Below are positions 45,992-55,126 of a stretch of DNA of 64,000 bases, one piece after another (positions within the stretch are counted from its first letter, which is position 1; each line of letters opens with the position of its first letter). The notes beneath the pieces are model-generated. The model worked only from the letters and a program-made list of their open reading frames with translations, was not told the DNA's origin and searched no databases. The DNA is from Crystallibacter degradans (GTDB lineage: Bacteria; Actinomycetota; Actinomycetes; Actinomycetales; Micrococcaceae), in the NCBI RefSeq assembly GCF_012952295.1, contig NZ_JABBCH010000009.1, forward strand, positions 107,677 to 171,676, read 5' to 3'. The translations under genes were made by a program, and so were the position numbers.

Positions 45992-46411
45992 GTGAGCGAG
46001 GCCGAGGCCGCCACGGTTGACAATGTGGCAGGCAAGTTGGGTTTCAAAGACGGAGACCTAATACAGGAGTTCGGCTACGACGAGGATGTGGATTTCGATC
46101 TGCGTGCCGACGTCGAAGACTTGACTGGCTCCGAACTGCTCACCGAGGACGACCAGGATTCCGTTGATGCTGCCATTCTTTGGTGGCGGGACGGTGACGG
46201 AGACCTGGTTGACGCGCTGGTGGATTCTCTCACCATGCTGGACGACGGCGGTGTGGTGTGGGTCCTGACGCCGAAATCGGGACGGGATGGCTACGTGCCG
46301 CCGTCGGATATCCAGGAAGCAGCACCCACGGCAGGACTGCACGTCACCACGTCCGCAGGAGTCTCCGATGACTGGGCAGCCGCCCGGCTCGTAAGCAAGA
46401 GGAATAAATAA
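45992..46411 (+). CDS. DUF3052 protein
   Basis: A 139-residue acidic protein of the DUF3052 family restricted to actinobacteria: NVAGKLGFKDGDLIQEFGYDEDVDFDLR, then a Rossmann-like DSVDAAILWWRDGDGDLVDALVD, GGVVWVLTPKSGRDGYV and a final DDWAAARLV. The GTG at 45992 has GGAGGAGCACA upstream. Function unknown. The AhpE-like gene begins 4 bases after its stop, indicating a shared transcript. Confidence 0.88.
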   Translation: MSEAEAATVDNVAGKLGFKDGDLIQEFGYDEDVDFDLRADVEDLTGSELLTEDDQDSVDAAILWWRDGDGDLVDALVDSLTMLDDGGVVWVLTPKSGRDGYVPPSDIQEAAPTAGLHVTTSAGVSDDWAAARLVSKRNK

Positions 46412-46415
46412 CCAT

Positions 46416-46874
46416 ATGAGTTTTCCCGCCGTCGGCAAGGCTGCCCCGGATTTTGAGCTGTCCAACCAGTTCGGGGAGCCAATCCGCCTCTCCGATCTCC
46501 GCGGCCAGTCCGTAGTTATCGTCTTTTACCCCTTCGCTTTCTCCGGGATCTGCACCGGTGAGCTGTGCGCGCTTCGCGACGATCTGGCGTCCTTCAAGGA
46601 TCAAAACGCCCGATTGCTTGCTGTGTCCGTTGATCATAAGTTCGCGCTGCGGGCCTTTGCCGAGCAGGAAAGCTACGAATTCGACCTGCTCGCCGATTTC
46701 TGGCCGCATGGCGGCGTGGCGAAGGCATATGGCGTCTTCGACGAAGAATCCGGAATGGCAGGACGCGGAACGTTCATCGTGGATGCGGACGGAATCCTGC
46801 GCCACGTGATCGACAGCCCGCGCACCCAGGCGCGTGATATCCAGGAGTATCACCGCCTGCTGAAAGAGCTCTAG
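46416..46874 (+). CDS. ahpE: AhpE-type one-Cys peroxiredoxin
   Basis: A 152-residue cytoplasmic peroxidase for hydrogen peroxide, organic peroxides or peroxynitrite. Active site YPFAFSGICTGELC carries the peroxidatic Cys46 with Thr47-Gly48-Glu49, and a second cysteine, Cys51, that could form a disulfide. Length and spacing fit AhpE of Mycobacterium. Co-transcribed with the DUF3052 gene; the sirtuin gene starts 8 bases later. Confidence 0.92.
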   Translation: MSFPAVGKAAPDFELSNQFGEPIRLSDLRGQSVVIVFYPFAFSGICTGELCALRDDLASFKDQNARLLAVSVDHKFALRAFAEQESYEFDLLADFWPHGGVAKAYGVFDEESGMAGRGTFIVDADGILRHVIDSPRTQARDIQEYHRLLKEL

Positions 46875-46881
46875 GCAGCGT

Positions 46882-47769
46882 ATGGACCGGGGGCGGTTTG
46901 ACCAGGCGATCAGTGCCATGGCCGGCCGTCCTCTTGCTGTCCTCACCGGTGCGGGGCTCAGCACGGATTCAGGCATCCCGGACTACCGGGGGCCTGACTC
47001 CGTGCCGCGCAGCCCCATGACTTATCAGCAGTTCGTGTCGGATGAACTGCTGCGGCGTCGGTACTGGGCCCGCAACCATGTCGGCTGGCGCCACATGCAC
47101 CGTGCGGAACCGAATGCCGGCCATCTCGCTCTGGCGGCCATTGAACATGCGGGGCTGATGACAGGGCTGATCACCCAGAACGTGGACCGCCTGCATGAAG
47201 ACGCTGGCAGCATCAATGTCATTGACCTGCACGGGCGCTTCGACAAGGTCATCTGCCTGCAGTGCAGCCGGGTAATCGACCGCTCCGAACTCGCGGACCG
47301 GCTGGAAGCACTGAATCCCGGATGGCCCGACTCCTCCGCCGATCCCGGCGACGTAGCCCCCGATGCGGATGCCAACGTCGACGACACAGCGCACTTTGTC
47401 ATCGCGGACTGCGAAGTGTGCGGCGGGATGCTCAAGCCGGACTTTGTTTATTTCGGCGAGAACGTTCCCAAGGACCGCGTTGCCGCTGCCTACACCATGG
47501 TTGATCGGGCAGAGGCAATGCTGGTGGCGGGGTCATCGCTGACCGTCATGAGCGGGCTGCGTTTTGTTCGCCATGCCGCCAAAACAGGCAAGCCGGTGGT
47601 GATTATCAACCGGGGCAGCACGCGCGGCGATGAGTTGGCAGCGGTGAAGCTCGAGGCAGGCGTCTCGGAGAGTCTGGAAGGCCTTGCTGCGGAGCTTCCA
47701 GCCCTGTTTGCCGGTGATGCAGATGGTGCCGGTGGGTCCAGTTGGCACATCGGGCCGGTTATCCGGTAG
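46882..47769 (+). CDS. Sir2-family NAD-dependent deacylase
   Basis: A 295-residue sirtuin that removes acyl groups from lysines using NAD. GAGLSTDSGIPDYRG (23-37), TQNVDRLH (98-105), catalytic His117 in DLHGRF, and zinc Cys125/Cys128 and Cys177/Cys180 are intact. The long loop between the Cys pairs is rich in Asp and Ala. Class is not decided: no Tyr/Arg pair of SIRT5-type was clearly seen. Downstream of ahpE in the same direction. Confidence 0.93.
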   Translation: MDRGRFDQAISAMAGRPLAVLTGAGLSTDSGIPDYRGPDSVPRSPMTYQQFVSDELLRRRYWARNHVGWRHMHRAEPNAGHLALAAIEHAGLMTGLITQNVDRLHEDAGSINVIDLHGRFDKVICLQCSRVIDRSELADRLEALNPGWPDSSADPGDVAPDADANVDDTAHFVIADCEVCGGMLKPDFVYFGENVPKDRVAAAYTMVDRAEAMLVAGSSLTVMSGLRFVRHAAKTGKPVVIINRGSTRGDELAAVKLEAGVSESLEGLAAELPALFAGDADGAGGSSWHIGPVIR

Positions 47770-47831
47770 AGTATTTCCTTGTGATGTTGCGGCGGATAAC
47801 GCACTGCGGCACTGTACAAAACATCACCATT

Positions 47832-47904
47832 GGGTCTTTAGCTCAGCTGGTAGAGCGCCACGTTTACACCGTGGATGTCATCGGTTCGATCCCGGTAGGA
47901 CCCA
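47832..47904 (+). tRNA. tRNA-Val (anticodon UAC)
   Basis: A complete cloverleaf: acceptor GGGTCTT with AGGACCC (one G-U pair) and discriminator A, D-arm GCTC/GAGC, anticodon stem CCACG/CGTGG around TTTACAC with anticodon TAC, and T-arm ATCGG-TTCGATC-CCGGT. The 3' CCA is not encoded. A tetraloop terminator follows at once. Confidence 0.96.
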
Positions 47905-47909
47905 CCCTC

Positions 47910-47935
47910 GCAGGGTTCCGGCAACGGAACCCTGC
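47910..47935 (+). terminator. Terminator of tRNA-Val
   Basis: A perfect 11-bp stem GCAGGGTTCCG/CGGAACCCTGC closed by a GCAA tetraloop, 5 bases after the tRNA and followed by TGTGTTT. Confidence 0.8.
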
Positions 47936-48061
47936 TGTGTTTAACGGCTAATTTGGCCAAGCTCTGCGTCGGCGTTCAGCTCGTGCACAGGTTGCGCAGA
48001 GACCCTGGCCATGTTGCTGTGGTAGCAAAGATGAAACCGGTTTCCGACCCGAAGGTAGTCA

Positions 48062-49012
48062 ATGCCAAGCATCAAGCGTCGGCCGATCTTTGCCCTCGTG
48101 GGCAGTGCGGCCGCCATCCTCCTTGCCGCGCAGACTGTAGACGTAGCGGTCAACAGCAGGGCCGGGGACGAGGACTTGCAGGCCCAGGCCCTCTCCAGGG
48201 CAAGCCAGGTGGAGAATCTCCGGATGAGCGGCCAGGAAGGCCTCGGTGCGGAGGCGAAGGCGCCTGAACCCAGCCTGGATGAGCAGCAATTTTCCGCCGC
48301 CATGGATGAGTATGCAGCCGCAACAGGGAAGACGTTCTCCGCCGCGGTGTACGACCCGGCCACGGATGAGACCTGGACCTACAACGCCCGCCAAGGCTAT
48401 ATGGAAGCAAGCATCGTCAAGGTGTCCATGGTCCTGACGCTGATCCGGGAAGCCACGAAGGAAGGCCGGGGGCTGACTTCCGATGAGATGGACCTATCGG
48501 CCCGGATGATCCAGTCAAGCGACAATGATGCAACTAACGAGCTCTACCGGAACATCGGCGGTGCCGAGGCGTTGCAGGAGACCTATGACCTGCTGGCCTT
48601 GACGGGCACGGAGGCAGGGCCGCTCTGGGGCGCGTCGACCACCACGGCGGCTGACCAGCTCAAGATCGTCAATGCCGTCATCTACGGAGCCGACTGGCTG
48701 AATGAGGACCAGTTGACCCACCTCCAGAAACTGATGAACGGGGTGGAAGCGTCCCAGTACTGGGGAGTGCCCTCCGGCACCACCCACGCCTCCGTGGCCC
48801 TGAAGAATGGCTGGCTGCAGGACGACGACGGCAAATGGGATGTCAACAGCATCGGCTACGTCAGCGAGGACAGCACGGAGTACGGAATCACCGTCCTCTC
48901 GACGGGAAATCCGGAGATGGAAGACGGCGTCTCGCTGATCGAAGACGTGGCGGGCATCATCCATGAACTCGAACGCAGCGACGTGGCCCGGGGGAGTGCC
49001 GGGTCCAACTGA
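48062..49012 (+). CDS. Class A beta-lactamase-like exported serine hydrolase
   Basis: A 316-residue protein with an N-terminal hydrophobic segment (about 9-24) after a basic start, so it is exported or membrane-anchored. The fold motifs are S117-I-V-K120 (SxxK), S153-D-N155 and K248-N-G250, a variant of KTG. The usual Glu166 partner is not obvious, which argues against efficient beta-lactam hydrolysis. More likely a cell-wall or unknown amidase/esterase. No close operon partner; tRNA-Val lies upstream. Confidence 0.82.
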   Translation: MPSIKRRPIFALVGSAAAILLAAQTVDVAVNSRAGDEDLQAQALSRASQVENLRMSGQEGLGAEAKAPEPSLDEQQFSAAMDEYAAATGKTFSAAVYDPATDETWTYNARQGYMEASIVKVSMVLTLIREATKEGRGLTSDEMDLSARMIQSSDNDATNELYRNIGGAEALQETYDLLALTGTEAGPLWGASTTTAADQLKIVNAVIYGADWLNEDQLTHLQKLMNGVEASQYWGVPSGTTHASVALKNGWLQDDDGKWDVNSIGYVSEDSTEYGITVLSTGNPEMEDGVSLIEDVAGIIHELERSDVARGSAGSN

Positions 49013-49171
49013 GCCCCCGCAATGCGGCGGTCACCAAGGGCTAGCCGTGCAAAATAGTGCAACGGCTTAACTGCCCGGGCACTGCCGGACTAGGCTGGAG
49101 CGTGGATACCTATCCCGGCTGCCTACGCGAGCAGGCCCGGGTCCACGCAAGCAAACAAGCACTGGAGAGTA

Positions 49172-50608
49172 ATGAGCGCACACATCGGTGTGACAGGTCT
49201 GGCAGTCATGGGCGCCAACCTGGCACGGAATTTTGCCCGTAACGGTTACACCGTTGCCCTGCACAACCGTTCGGTGGAGAAGACCGATGCCCTGCTGAAC
49301 CAGCATGGGGATGAAGGCGACTTCGTCCGCACCGAGTCACTGCAGGAACTGGTGGACTCCCTGCAGAAGCCCCGCCGTGTACTGATTATGGTCAAGGCCG
49401 GAAAACCGGTGGATTCGGTCATCGAGCAGCTGACTCCGTTGCTTGAAGAGGGCGACATTGTCATCGACGCCGGCAACTCGCACTATGAGGACACCCGCCG
49501 GCGCGAAGCCGCGTTGGCCGAAAAGGGCCTGCACTTCGTCGGAATCGGAGTCTCCGGCGGCGAGGAAGGCGCCCTGCTCGGTCCGTCCATCATGCCGGGC
49601 GGTTCACGCGAATCCTACGATTCCCTCGGCCCCATGCTGGAAAAGATTTCAGCAAAGTACGACGGCGATCCGTGCTGCCGCTGGATCGGCACCGACGGCG
49701 CGGGCCACTTTGTGAAGATGGTCCATAACGGCATCGAATACGCGGACATGCAGGTCATCGGCGAGGCCTTCGACCTCCTGCGGTCCGGAGCCGGGATCGA
49801 GCCTGCCGAGCAGGCGGAGATCTTCACCGAGTGGAACAAGGGCGAGCTGTCCTCGTTCCTGATCGAGATCACGGCCGAGGTGTTGGCACATACGGACGCC
49901 AAGACCTCAAAGCCGTTTATCGACGTCGTTGTTGATTCCGCGGGCCAGAAGGGCACCGGACGCTGGACGGTTGTCTCGGCACTGGAACTGGGCTCGCCGG
50001 TATCGGGTATCGCCGAGTCTGTCTTCGCCCGCGGCTTGTCCTCGCAGCGGGACCAGCGTGCCCTGGCGCAGGACGTGCTGGCCGGACACGAACAGCAGGT
50101 GCAGGTACCTGAGGGCTTCGTCGAAGACGTCCGCCAGGCGCTGTTCGCGTCGAAGCTGGTCAGCTACGCCCAGGGCATCGACATGCTCACCTCGGCCGCG
50201 AAGGAATACGGCTGGGAACTGAAGCTGGACGAAATCGCTTCGTTGTGGCGTGCGGGCTGCATCATCCGCGCCGAGCTGCTCGACGACATCATGAAGGCCT
50301 ACGCCGATGAGGACCGCCCCGAGAACCTGCTGTTCGCTCCGGCCTTTGCCGAAGCCATTGCGGCAGCGGTACCGGCCTGGCGCCGCGTCGTGGCGACCGC
50401 CGTGCAGCTGGGCATCCCGGTTCCGGTCTTCTCCAGCTCGTTGGCCTACTACGACGGTCTGCGCCGCAAGCGCCTGCCGGCTGCCCTGACGCAGGGCCTG
50501 CGCGACCTGTTCGGCGCCCACACCTATAGGCGCGTCGACGCTGAGGGCACCTTCCACACGCAGTGGAGCGGCGACAAGTCCGAGGTCGAGGCCGTCGACA
50601 CGCACTAA
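49172..50608 (+). CDS. gnd: 6-phosphogluconate dehydrogenase (decarboxylating)
   Basis: A 478-residue enzyme that oxidises 6-phosphogluconate to ribulose 5-phosphate and CO2 with NADP. N-terminal Rossmann GLAVMGANLARN (9-20), then DAGNSHYEDT, IGVSGGEEGA and GHFVKMVHNGIEYADMQ with the catalytic Lys. Length matches the long, dimeric class. ATG at 49172 has GGAGAG upstream. Pairs functionally with zwf at 19.5 kb. Confidence 0.96.
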   Translation: MSAHIGVTGLAVMGANLARNFARNGYTVALHNRSVEKTDALLNQHGDEGDFVRTESLQELVDSLQKPRRVLIMVKAGKPVDSVIEQLTPLLEEGDIVIDAGNSHYEDTRRREAALAEKGLHFVGIGVSGGEEGALLGPSIMPGGSRESYDSLGPMLEKISAKYDGDPCCRWIGTDGAGHFVKMVHNGIEYADMQVIGEAFDLLRSGAGIEPAEQAEIFTEWNKGELSSFLIEITAEVLAHTDAKTSKPFIDVVVDSAGQKGTGRWTVVSALELGSPVSGIAESVFARGLSSQRDQRALAQDVLAGHEQQVQVPEGFVEDVRQALFASKLVSYAQGIDMLTSAAKEYGWELKLDEIASLWRAGCIIRAELLDDIMKAYADEDRPENLLFAPAFAEAIAAAVPAWRRVVATAVQLGIPVPVFSSSLAYYDGLRRKRLPAALTQGLRDLFGAHTYRRVDAEGTFHTQWSGDKSEVEAVDTH

Positions 50609-50618
50609 CAATGCGCAC

Positions 50619-50659
50619 GGTCCTGCCGGAGCGGCTTGATGGGCCGCTCCGGCAGGACC
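50619..50659. terminator. Bidirectional terminator between gnd and ddh
   Basis: Perfect 17-bp stem (50619-50635 and 50643-50659, core CTGCCGGAGCGGC) with a 7-base loop, between convergent genes. Confidence 0.82.
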
Positions 50660-50675
50660 GCCGGCTTCGGCCGGA

Positions 50676-51662
50676 CTACAGCAGTTCGGCGCGCAGCTCG
50701 GCCGCCGACTTCGGCGAGAGCAGCCCCGGCGGCACGTCCAGGACGGTCACGGCGCCGAACTGGCCCTGCTTGTTCAGCCGGCTCACCGCGCGGGCGTAGG
50801 CCACCAGGACGCTGGCGGTGAATTCCGGGTTGCTCTCGAGCGTGAGGCCGTATTCAATGACCTGCGCATGTTCGCCGCTGGTGTTGCCGCTGCGGATCGA
50901 GAAACCGCCGTGCGGCATCGCGCGGTGGTCACGGGCGAGTTCCTCAGCCGTGATGAAGTGAACCTCGGTGTTGTACTGGTCAAAGTAGTGCGGCATCGTC
51001 ACGATGGCCTCCTTGACGGCCGCGGGGTCCGCGCCGTCTGCCAGCACCACGAAGCACTCGCGTACGTGCTTCTCCCGGGTCTCCAGCTGCGGACGGGTGC
51101 CATTGCGGACCTTGTCGATGGCCGTCTGCGAGGGAATGGTGTACTGGACGCCGCCGGCTACCCCGGGAACCCGGCGGACCGCATCGGAATGCCCCTGGCT
51201 CAGGCCCCGGCCCCAAAACGTGTACGTGTCGCCGTCGGGCAGGAGTGCCTCACCGTACACCCGGTTGATGGAGAACATGCCCGGATCCCAGCCGGCGGAA
51301 ATCAACGCGGTCTTCCGGTTGGCGCGTGCCGGCCCGTTTACGGCGTCGTAATACTCCGGGATGCGCGCATGGGTGTCAAAGCTGTCCACGGTGTTGAACC
51401 GCGCGGCCAACACCGGCCCCTGTGCAGGGAGGTCTTCCTTGGAGCCGCCGCACAGGATCAGTACGTCGATGTCGTCCTCGTAGGCCGCCAGGTCGGACAT
51501 GGCGTAGACGGCGGTCCCGGGATGCAGCGGCACCAGGTCCGTCGGTTCGCGGCGCGTAAAAATCCCGGTCAGCTGCATGTCGGCGTTTTTCTCCACCGCG
51601 GCCTCCACACCGCGGCCCAGGTTTCCGTAGCCGGCAATGCCGATGCGGATGGTTTCACCCAT
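50676..51662 (-). CDS. ddh: meso-Diaminopimelate D-dehydrogenase
   Basis: A 328-residue NADP enzyme that forms meso-DAP directly from tetrahydrodipicolinate and ammonia, bypassing succinylase steps of lysine and cell-wall synthesis. GIAGYGNLGRGVE (about 8-20) is the dinucleotide fold; the CGGSKEDLPAQGP and SAGWDPGMFSINR stretches are family signatures. ATG at 51662 (MGETIRIG) is chosen over the upstream ATG at 51716. Monocistronic by context. Confidence 0.92.
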   Translation of the reverse strand: MGETIRIGIAGYGNLGRGVEAAVEKNADMQLTGIFTRREPTDLVPLHPGTAVYAMSDLAAYEDDIDVLILCGGSKEDLPAQGPVLAARFNTVDSFDTHARIPEYYDAVNGPARANRKTALISAGWDPGMFSINRVYGEALLPDGDTYTFWGRGLSQGHSDAVRRVPGVAGGVQYTIPSQTAIDKVRNGTRPQLETREKHVRECFVVLADGADPAAVKEAIVTMPHYFDQYNTEVHFITAEELARDHRAMPHGGFSIRSGNTSGEHAQVIEYGLTLESNPEFTASVLVAYARAVSRLNKQGQFGAVTVLDVPPGLLSPKSAAELRAELL

Positions 51663-51763
51663 GGTCAGTCCTCTCGTCAGGTTCGCCCGCCTAAGTAAAA
51701 TGCTTGCGGGCAGCACTTTCGTGCCAAGGTCAACCGGCCCGAGCAGATCCGGGGCCGGAAACG

Positions 51764-51806
51764 CCGAAGGCCCCAGGCTGCCGCAGGAGCAGTCCGGGGC
51801 CTTCGG
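51764..51806 (-). terminator. Hairpin downstream of cysE
   Basis: CCGAAGGCCCC (51764-51774) pairs with GGGGCCTTCGG (51796-51806) over a 21-base loop, just after the cysE stop. Confidence 0.6.
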
Positions 51807-51817
51807 AAGTCAGCAGG

Positions 51818-52405
51818 TCAGATCCACATGGCCGGATCGATGTATTCGGCCGGATCCACGGCGGGCGTCGTTTCCCGTTGCGGATCACGGTGCCGGAACG
51901 TCGCGGGAATGCCGGTGATGATCGATTCCGGGGGCGCGTCCTTAACAACGACGGCGTTGGCTCCCACGGCGCTGTCCGCGCCGATGACAACCGGTCCCAG
52001 CACCTTCGCGCCGGCCCCGATGACCACGCGGTCCCCGATGGTGGGGTGGCGCTTTACCTTGGCCAGCGAACGGCCGCCGAGCGTGACGCCGTGGTAGATC
52101 ATGACGTCTTCGCCGATCTCCGCCGTCTCGCCGATCACCACGCCCATGCCGTGGTCGATGAAGAACCGGCGGCCAATGGTGGCACCGGGATGGATCTCGA
52201 TGCCGGTCACAAACCGCCCCAGCTGCGAGAGCAGCCGCGCAGGGAAACGCAGCGATGGATTGGCCCACATCTTGTGCGTCACCCGGTGGATCCAGATGGC
52301 ATGCAGGCCCGAATAGGCTAAAAAGTTCTCGACGGACCCGCGGGCCGCCGGGTCGTGTGACCTGGCGGTCTCGAGATCTTCACGCAGTCGCGCTATGAAA
52401 CCCAT
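51818..52405 (-). CDS. cysE: Serine O-acetyltransferase
   Basis: A 195-residue short-form CysE making O-acetylserine from serine and acetyl-CoA. N-terminal helical part, then left-handed hexapeptide repeats ([30 protein letters not shown] ... broken here by length only), catalytic His in FIDHGMG and HGVTLGG. The gene follows cysK by 44 bp on the same strand, so the two steps of cysteine synthesis are co-ordered. Confidence 0.94.
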   Translation of the reverse strand: MGFIARLREDLETARSHDPAARGSVENFLAYSGLHAIWIHRVTHKMWANPSLRFPARLLSQLGRFVTGIEIHPGATIGRRFFIDHGMGVVIGETAEIGEDVMIYHGVTLGGRSLAKVKRHPTIGDRVVIGAGAKVLGPVVIGADSAVGANAVVVKDAPPESIITGIPATFRHRDPQRETTPAVDPAEYIDPAMWI

Positions 52406-52449
52406 GGAAGCTTTCTGATCGGCAGTAACCGCTGTGCGGTCCGGACAAC

Positions 52450-53385
52450 TTACCCGCGGATGTCGTCGTACAGGATGGTGGAGATGTAACGCTCTCCGAA
52501 GTCCGGGACCACGGCCACAATCAGCTTACCCGCGTTCTCCGGACGCTTGGCTACCTCAAGGGCGGCCCAGACGGCGGCGCCGGCGGAGATGCCGCCGAGG
52601 ATGCCTTCCTTGATGCCGAGCTGGCGTGCCACGGCTACCGAAGCTTCAGTGGGGGCGTCGAGCACTTCGTCGTAGACATCCGTGTCCAGGATTTCGGGGA
52701 CGAAGTTCGCGCCCAGGCCCTGGATCTTATGCGGGCCGGGATTGCCGCCGGTGAGGATGGCGGAGTCCTCGGGCTCGACGGCGATGACCTGGACTGACGG
52801 CTTGCGTTCCTTCAGCAGGCGGCCAGCGCCGGTGATCGTGCCGCCCGTGCCGATGCCCGCAACGAAGATGTCCACTTCGCCGTCGGTGTCGGCCCAGACC
52901 TCTTCGCCGGTCGTGGAACGGTGGATGGCGACGTTGGCCTGGTTGGCGAACTGCTGCGCCCAGATGGAGTTTTCCGTGGTGGCCACGATTTCCTTGGCCT
53001 TCTCGACGGCGCCCCGCATTCCTTCGGAACCCGGGGTCAGCACGATCTCGGCGCCGAAGGCGCGCAGCATGACGCGGCGCTCGGTGGACATGGTTTCCGG
53101 CATGGTGAGAATGACGTTGTAGCCGCGTGCAGCACCCACCATGGCCAGCGCAATACCGGTGTTGCCGGAGGTGCCCTCCACAATGGTTCCGCCGGGCTTG
53201 AGCGCGCCTGCCTGCTCGGCGGCATCCACAATGGCGACGCCGATCCGGTCCTTGACACTGTTGGCCGGGTTGTAGAACTCGAGCTTCACGGCTACCTTCG
53301 CCGGCAGCCCCTCGGCCAGACGGTTAAGCCGAACCAGGGGAGTGCGTCCAACAAGCTGGGTTACGTCGTCGTAAATACGTGCCAT
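52450..53385 (-). CDS. cysK: Cysteine synthase A
   Basis: A 311-residue PLP enzyme converting O-acetylserine and sulfide to cysteine. PLP Lys45 in NSVKDRIG, the substrate loop TSGNTG, and phosphate-binding GTGGT are intact. ATG at 53385 (MARIYDDV) is selected; the frame to 53454 is not conserved in character. Forms a likely operon with cysE. Confidence 0.95.
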   Translation of the reverse strand: MARIYDDVTQLVGRTPLVRLNRLAEGLPAKVAVKLEFYNPANSVKDRIGVAIVDAAEQAGALKPGGTIVEGTSGNTGIALAMVGAARGYNVILTMPETMSTERRVMLRAFGAEIVLTPGSEGMRGAVEKAKEIVATTENSIWAQQFANQANVAIHRSTTGEEVWADTDGEVDIFVAGIGTGGTITGAGRLLKERKPSVQVIAVEPEDSAILTGGNPGPHKIQGLGANFVPEILDTDVYDEVLDAPTEASVAVARQLGIKEGILGGISAGAAVWAALEVAKRPENAGKLIVAVVPDFGERYISTILYDDIRG

Positions 53386-53502
53386 TTTTGCTGATTCCTG
53401 CCTTTTCCGGCCCATGGCCGATCTGGATGTACACGCAGCGGGCAGTGCTGACACGCCCGGAGCAAAGATACTTTTAGCCTAGCCAGCGCTCACAGCGCCG
53501 GA

Positions 53503-54027
53503 CTAAGCAGCCAGCCACTGGGCGTAATATTTTCGGGCTTTGGCCAGCTTCGGGTCGATTATGACGCGGCAATACCCCTGTTCGGGGTGCTTGGCGTAAA
53601 AATCCTGGTGGTATTCCTCAGCGGTATGGAAGGTCGGCAGCTCGGACACCTCGGTGACAATCGGGTTGTCCCACAGCGGCTGGGCACGCTCGATCGCGGC
53701 TTCGAACGCCTGCTTCTGCTCCTGGTCCGTGTAGTACATGACCGAGCGGTACTGGGTGCCGACGTCGTACCCTTGGCGGTTCAGCGTGGTCGGATCATGG
53801 GAGACAAAGAACATGTCCAGAATGACGTCCTCGGGCACCACCGTCTCGTCGAAGGTCACAGCCACGACTTCCGCGTGCCCCGTGGTTCCGGAGCACACCG
53901 CTTCATAGAAGGGGTTCTGCGTGTGGCCGCCGGTGTAGCCGGAAACCACTTCGGTCACTCCGCGCGTCTTCTGGTATACCGCGTCCAAGCACCAGAAGCA
54001 GCCGCCGCCCAAAACAAAAGTCTTCAT
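53503..54027 (-). CDS. msrA: Peptide methionine sulfoxide reductase A
   Basis: A 174-residue MsrA with the catalytic Cys10 in GGGCFWC, a hallmark motif, followed by GYTGGHTQNPFYEAVCSGTTGHAE. Repairs methionine-S-sulfoxide in proteins. Start at 54027 is proven by the MKTFVLGGGCFW family start; longer minus frames to 54901 are shadows of the NIF3 gene. Divergent from the NIF3 gene. Confidence 0.95.
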   Translation of the reverse strand: MKTFVLGGGCFWCLDAVYQKTRGVTEVVSGYTGGHTQNPFYEAVCSGTTGHAEVVAVTFDETVVPEDVILDMFFVSHDPTTLNRQGYDVGTQYRSVMYYTDQEQKQAFEAAIERAQPLWDNPIVTEVSELPTFHTAEEYHQDFYAKHPEQGYCRVIIDPKLAKARKYYAQWLAA

Positions 54028-54127
54028 GGTCGTTAACAATGTCAGACGGGCCGCCAAGATTCCCAATGTGTTCCACGTCACGAAAAAAACGCGCACTCGA
54101 ACCAGCCAATGGGGTAGAAAAGGACGT

Positions 54128-55042
54128 ATGAACGACGACGAGCAGCCCGAGACCAAGCAGGACGCCGAAGATACGTCCAGCGAACCTGCGCCCGACGCAG
54201 GTGGCACCCCTATTCTTGGCGACGTACTGCTGGCCATCGAAGAGCTGTGGCCCGAATCCCTGTCCGAGCCGTGGGATGCGGTTGGCCCCGTGGTGGGCAG
54301 GCCTTCGGCAGAGGTAAAGCGGATCCTCTTCGCGGTGGACCCCACGGCGGAGGTGATCGCCGAAGCACTGGCGTGGGACGCGGACCTGCTGGTCACCCAC
54401 CACCCGCTGCTGCTCAAGCCGGTGAACTCGGTGGCAACCTCGAACTTCAAAGGCGACGCCATCCACCGCCTGATCGAGGGCGGCTGCGCGCTGGTGACCG
54501 TGCATACCAATGGTGACAGCGCCGTGGGCGGGGTCTCCGACGTGCTGGCCGATGCCATGGGCCTGCGGGACGTCCGGCCGCTGGCCGCTGCCGAGAACGG
54601 CCTGCCCGAGGAAGGCATCGGGCGGGTCGGGGAACTGGCAGACGGGACGACGCTGGGCGAATTCGCCGCCGTTGTCTTCAGCATGCTGCCCGCGGTAGCC
54701 GGGGGAGTGAAAGTGGCCGGAGACAAGGACGGGATTGTCCGCACCGTGGCGGTCTGCGGCGGCGCCGGCGACTCGCTCTTCGACGCCGTCCGGGCAGCAC
54801 AGGCGGATGTCTACGTCACCGCGGATCTGCGCCACCACCCGGCGTCGGAAGTCCGGGAGGGCGCGGTCGACGGGCGGCCCTATCTGATCGATGTCTCGCA
54901 TTTCGGCAGCGAGTGGCTGTGGCTCACGCCCGCGGCCGATGCGCTGGACAACGTGCTCACGGACCAGGGGTACAACGTTGAGGTCAGCGTCAGCGGAATC
55001 AACACCGACCCGTGGGATTTCGTCCTGACTCCAGGGTCCTGA
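54128..55042 (+). CDS. NIF3/YbgI dinuclear-metal family protein
   Basis: A 304-residue member of the NIF3-like family (GTP cyclohydrolase I type 2/NIF3). Metal ligands are visible in VTHHPLLLKP, VTVHTNGDS and LIDVSHFGSEW. Role is undefined in bacteria, with hydrolase or chaperone roles proposed. The ATG at 54128 with GGACGT upstream is preferred. The coiled-coil gene downstream is its usual actinobacterial neighbour. Confidence 0.92.
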   Translation: MNDDEQPETKQDAEDTSSEPAPDAGGTPILGDVLLAIEELWPESLSEPWDAVGPVVGRPSAEVKRILFAVDPTAEVIAEALAWDADLLVTHHPLLLKPVNSVATSNFKGDAIHRLIEGGCALVTVHTNGDSAVGGVSDVLADAMGLRDVRPLAAAENGLPEEGIGRVGELADGTTLGEFAAVVFSMLPAVAGGVKVAGDKDGIVRTVAVCGGAGDSLFDAVRAAQADVYVTADLRHHPASEVREGAVDGRPYLIDVSHFGSEWLWLTPAADALDNVLTDQGYNVEVSVSGINTDPWDFVLTPGS

Positions 55043-55126
55043 TGCCGGGCCAGTGCATTAGGCACAAAAGGATAGGCTAGAGAGCACGCCGGGCCGCAGG
55101 GGCACGGCAGGATCCGGAGGATTTTC

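Noticed and set aside
47832..47904. tRNA-Val as an integration site
   Set aside because: No duplicated tRNA 3' end or integrase gene was seen within the flanking sequence.
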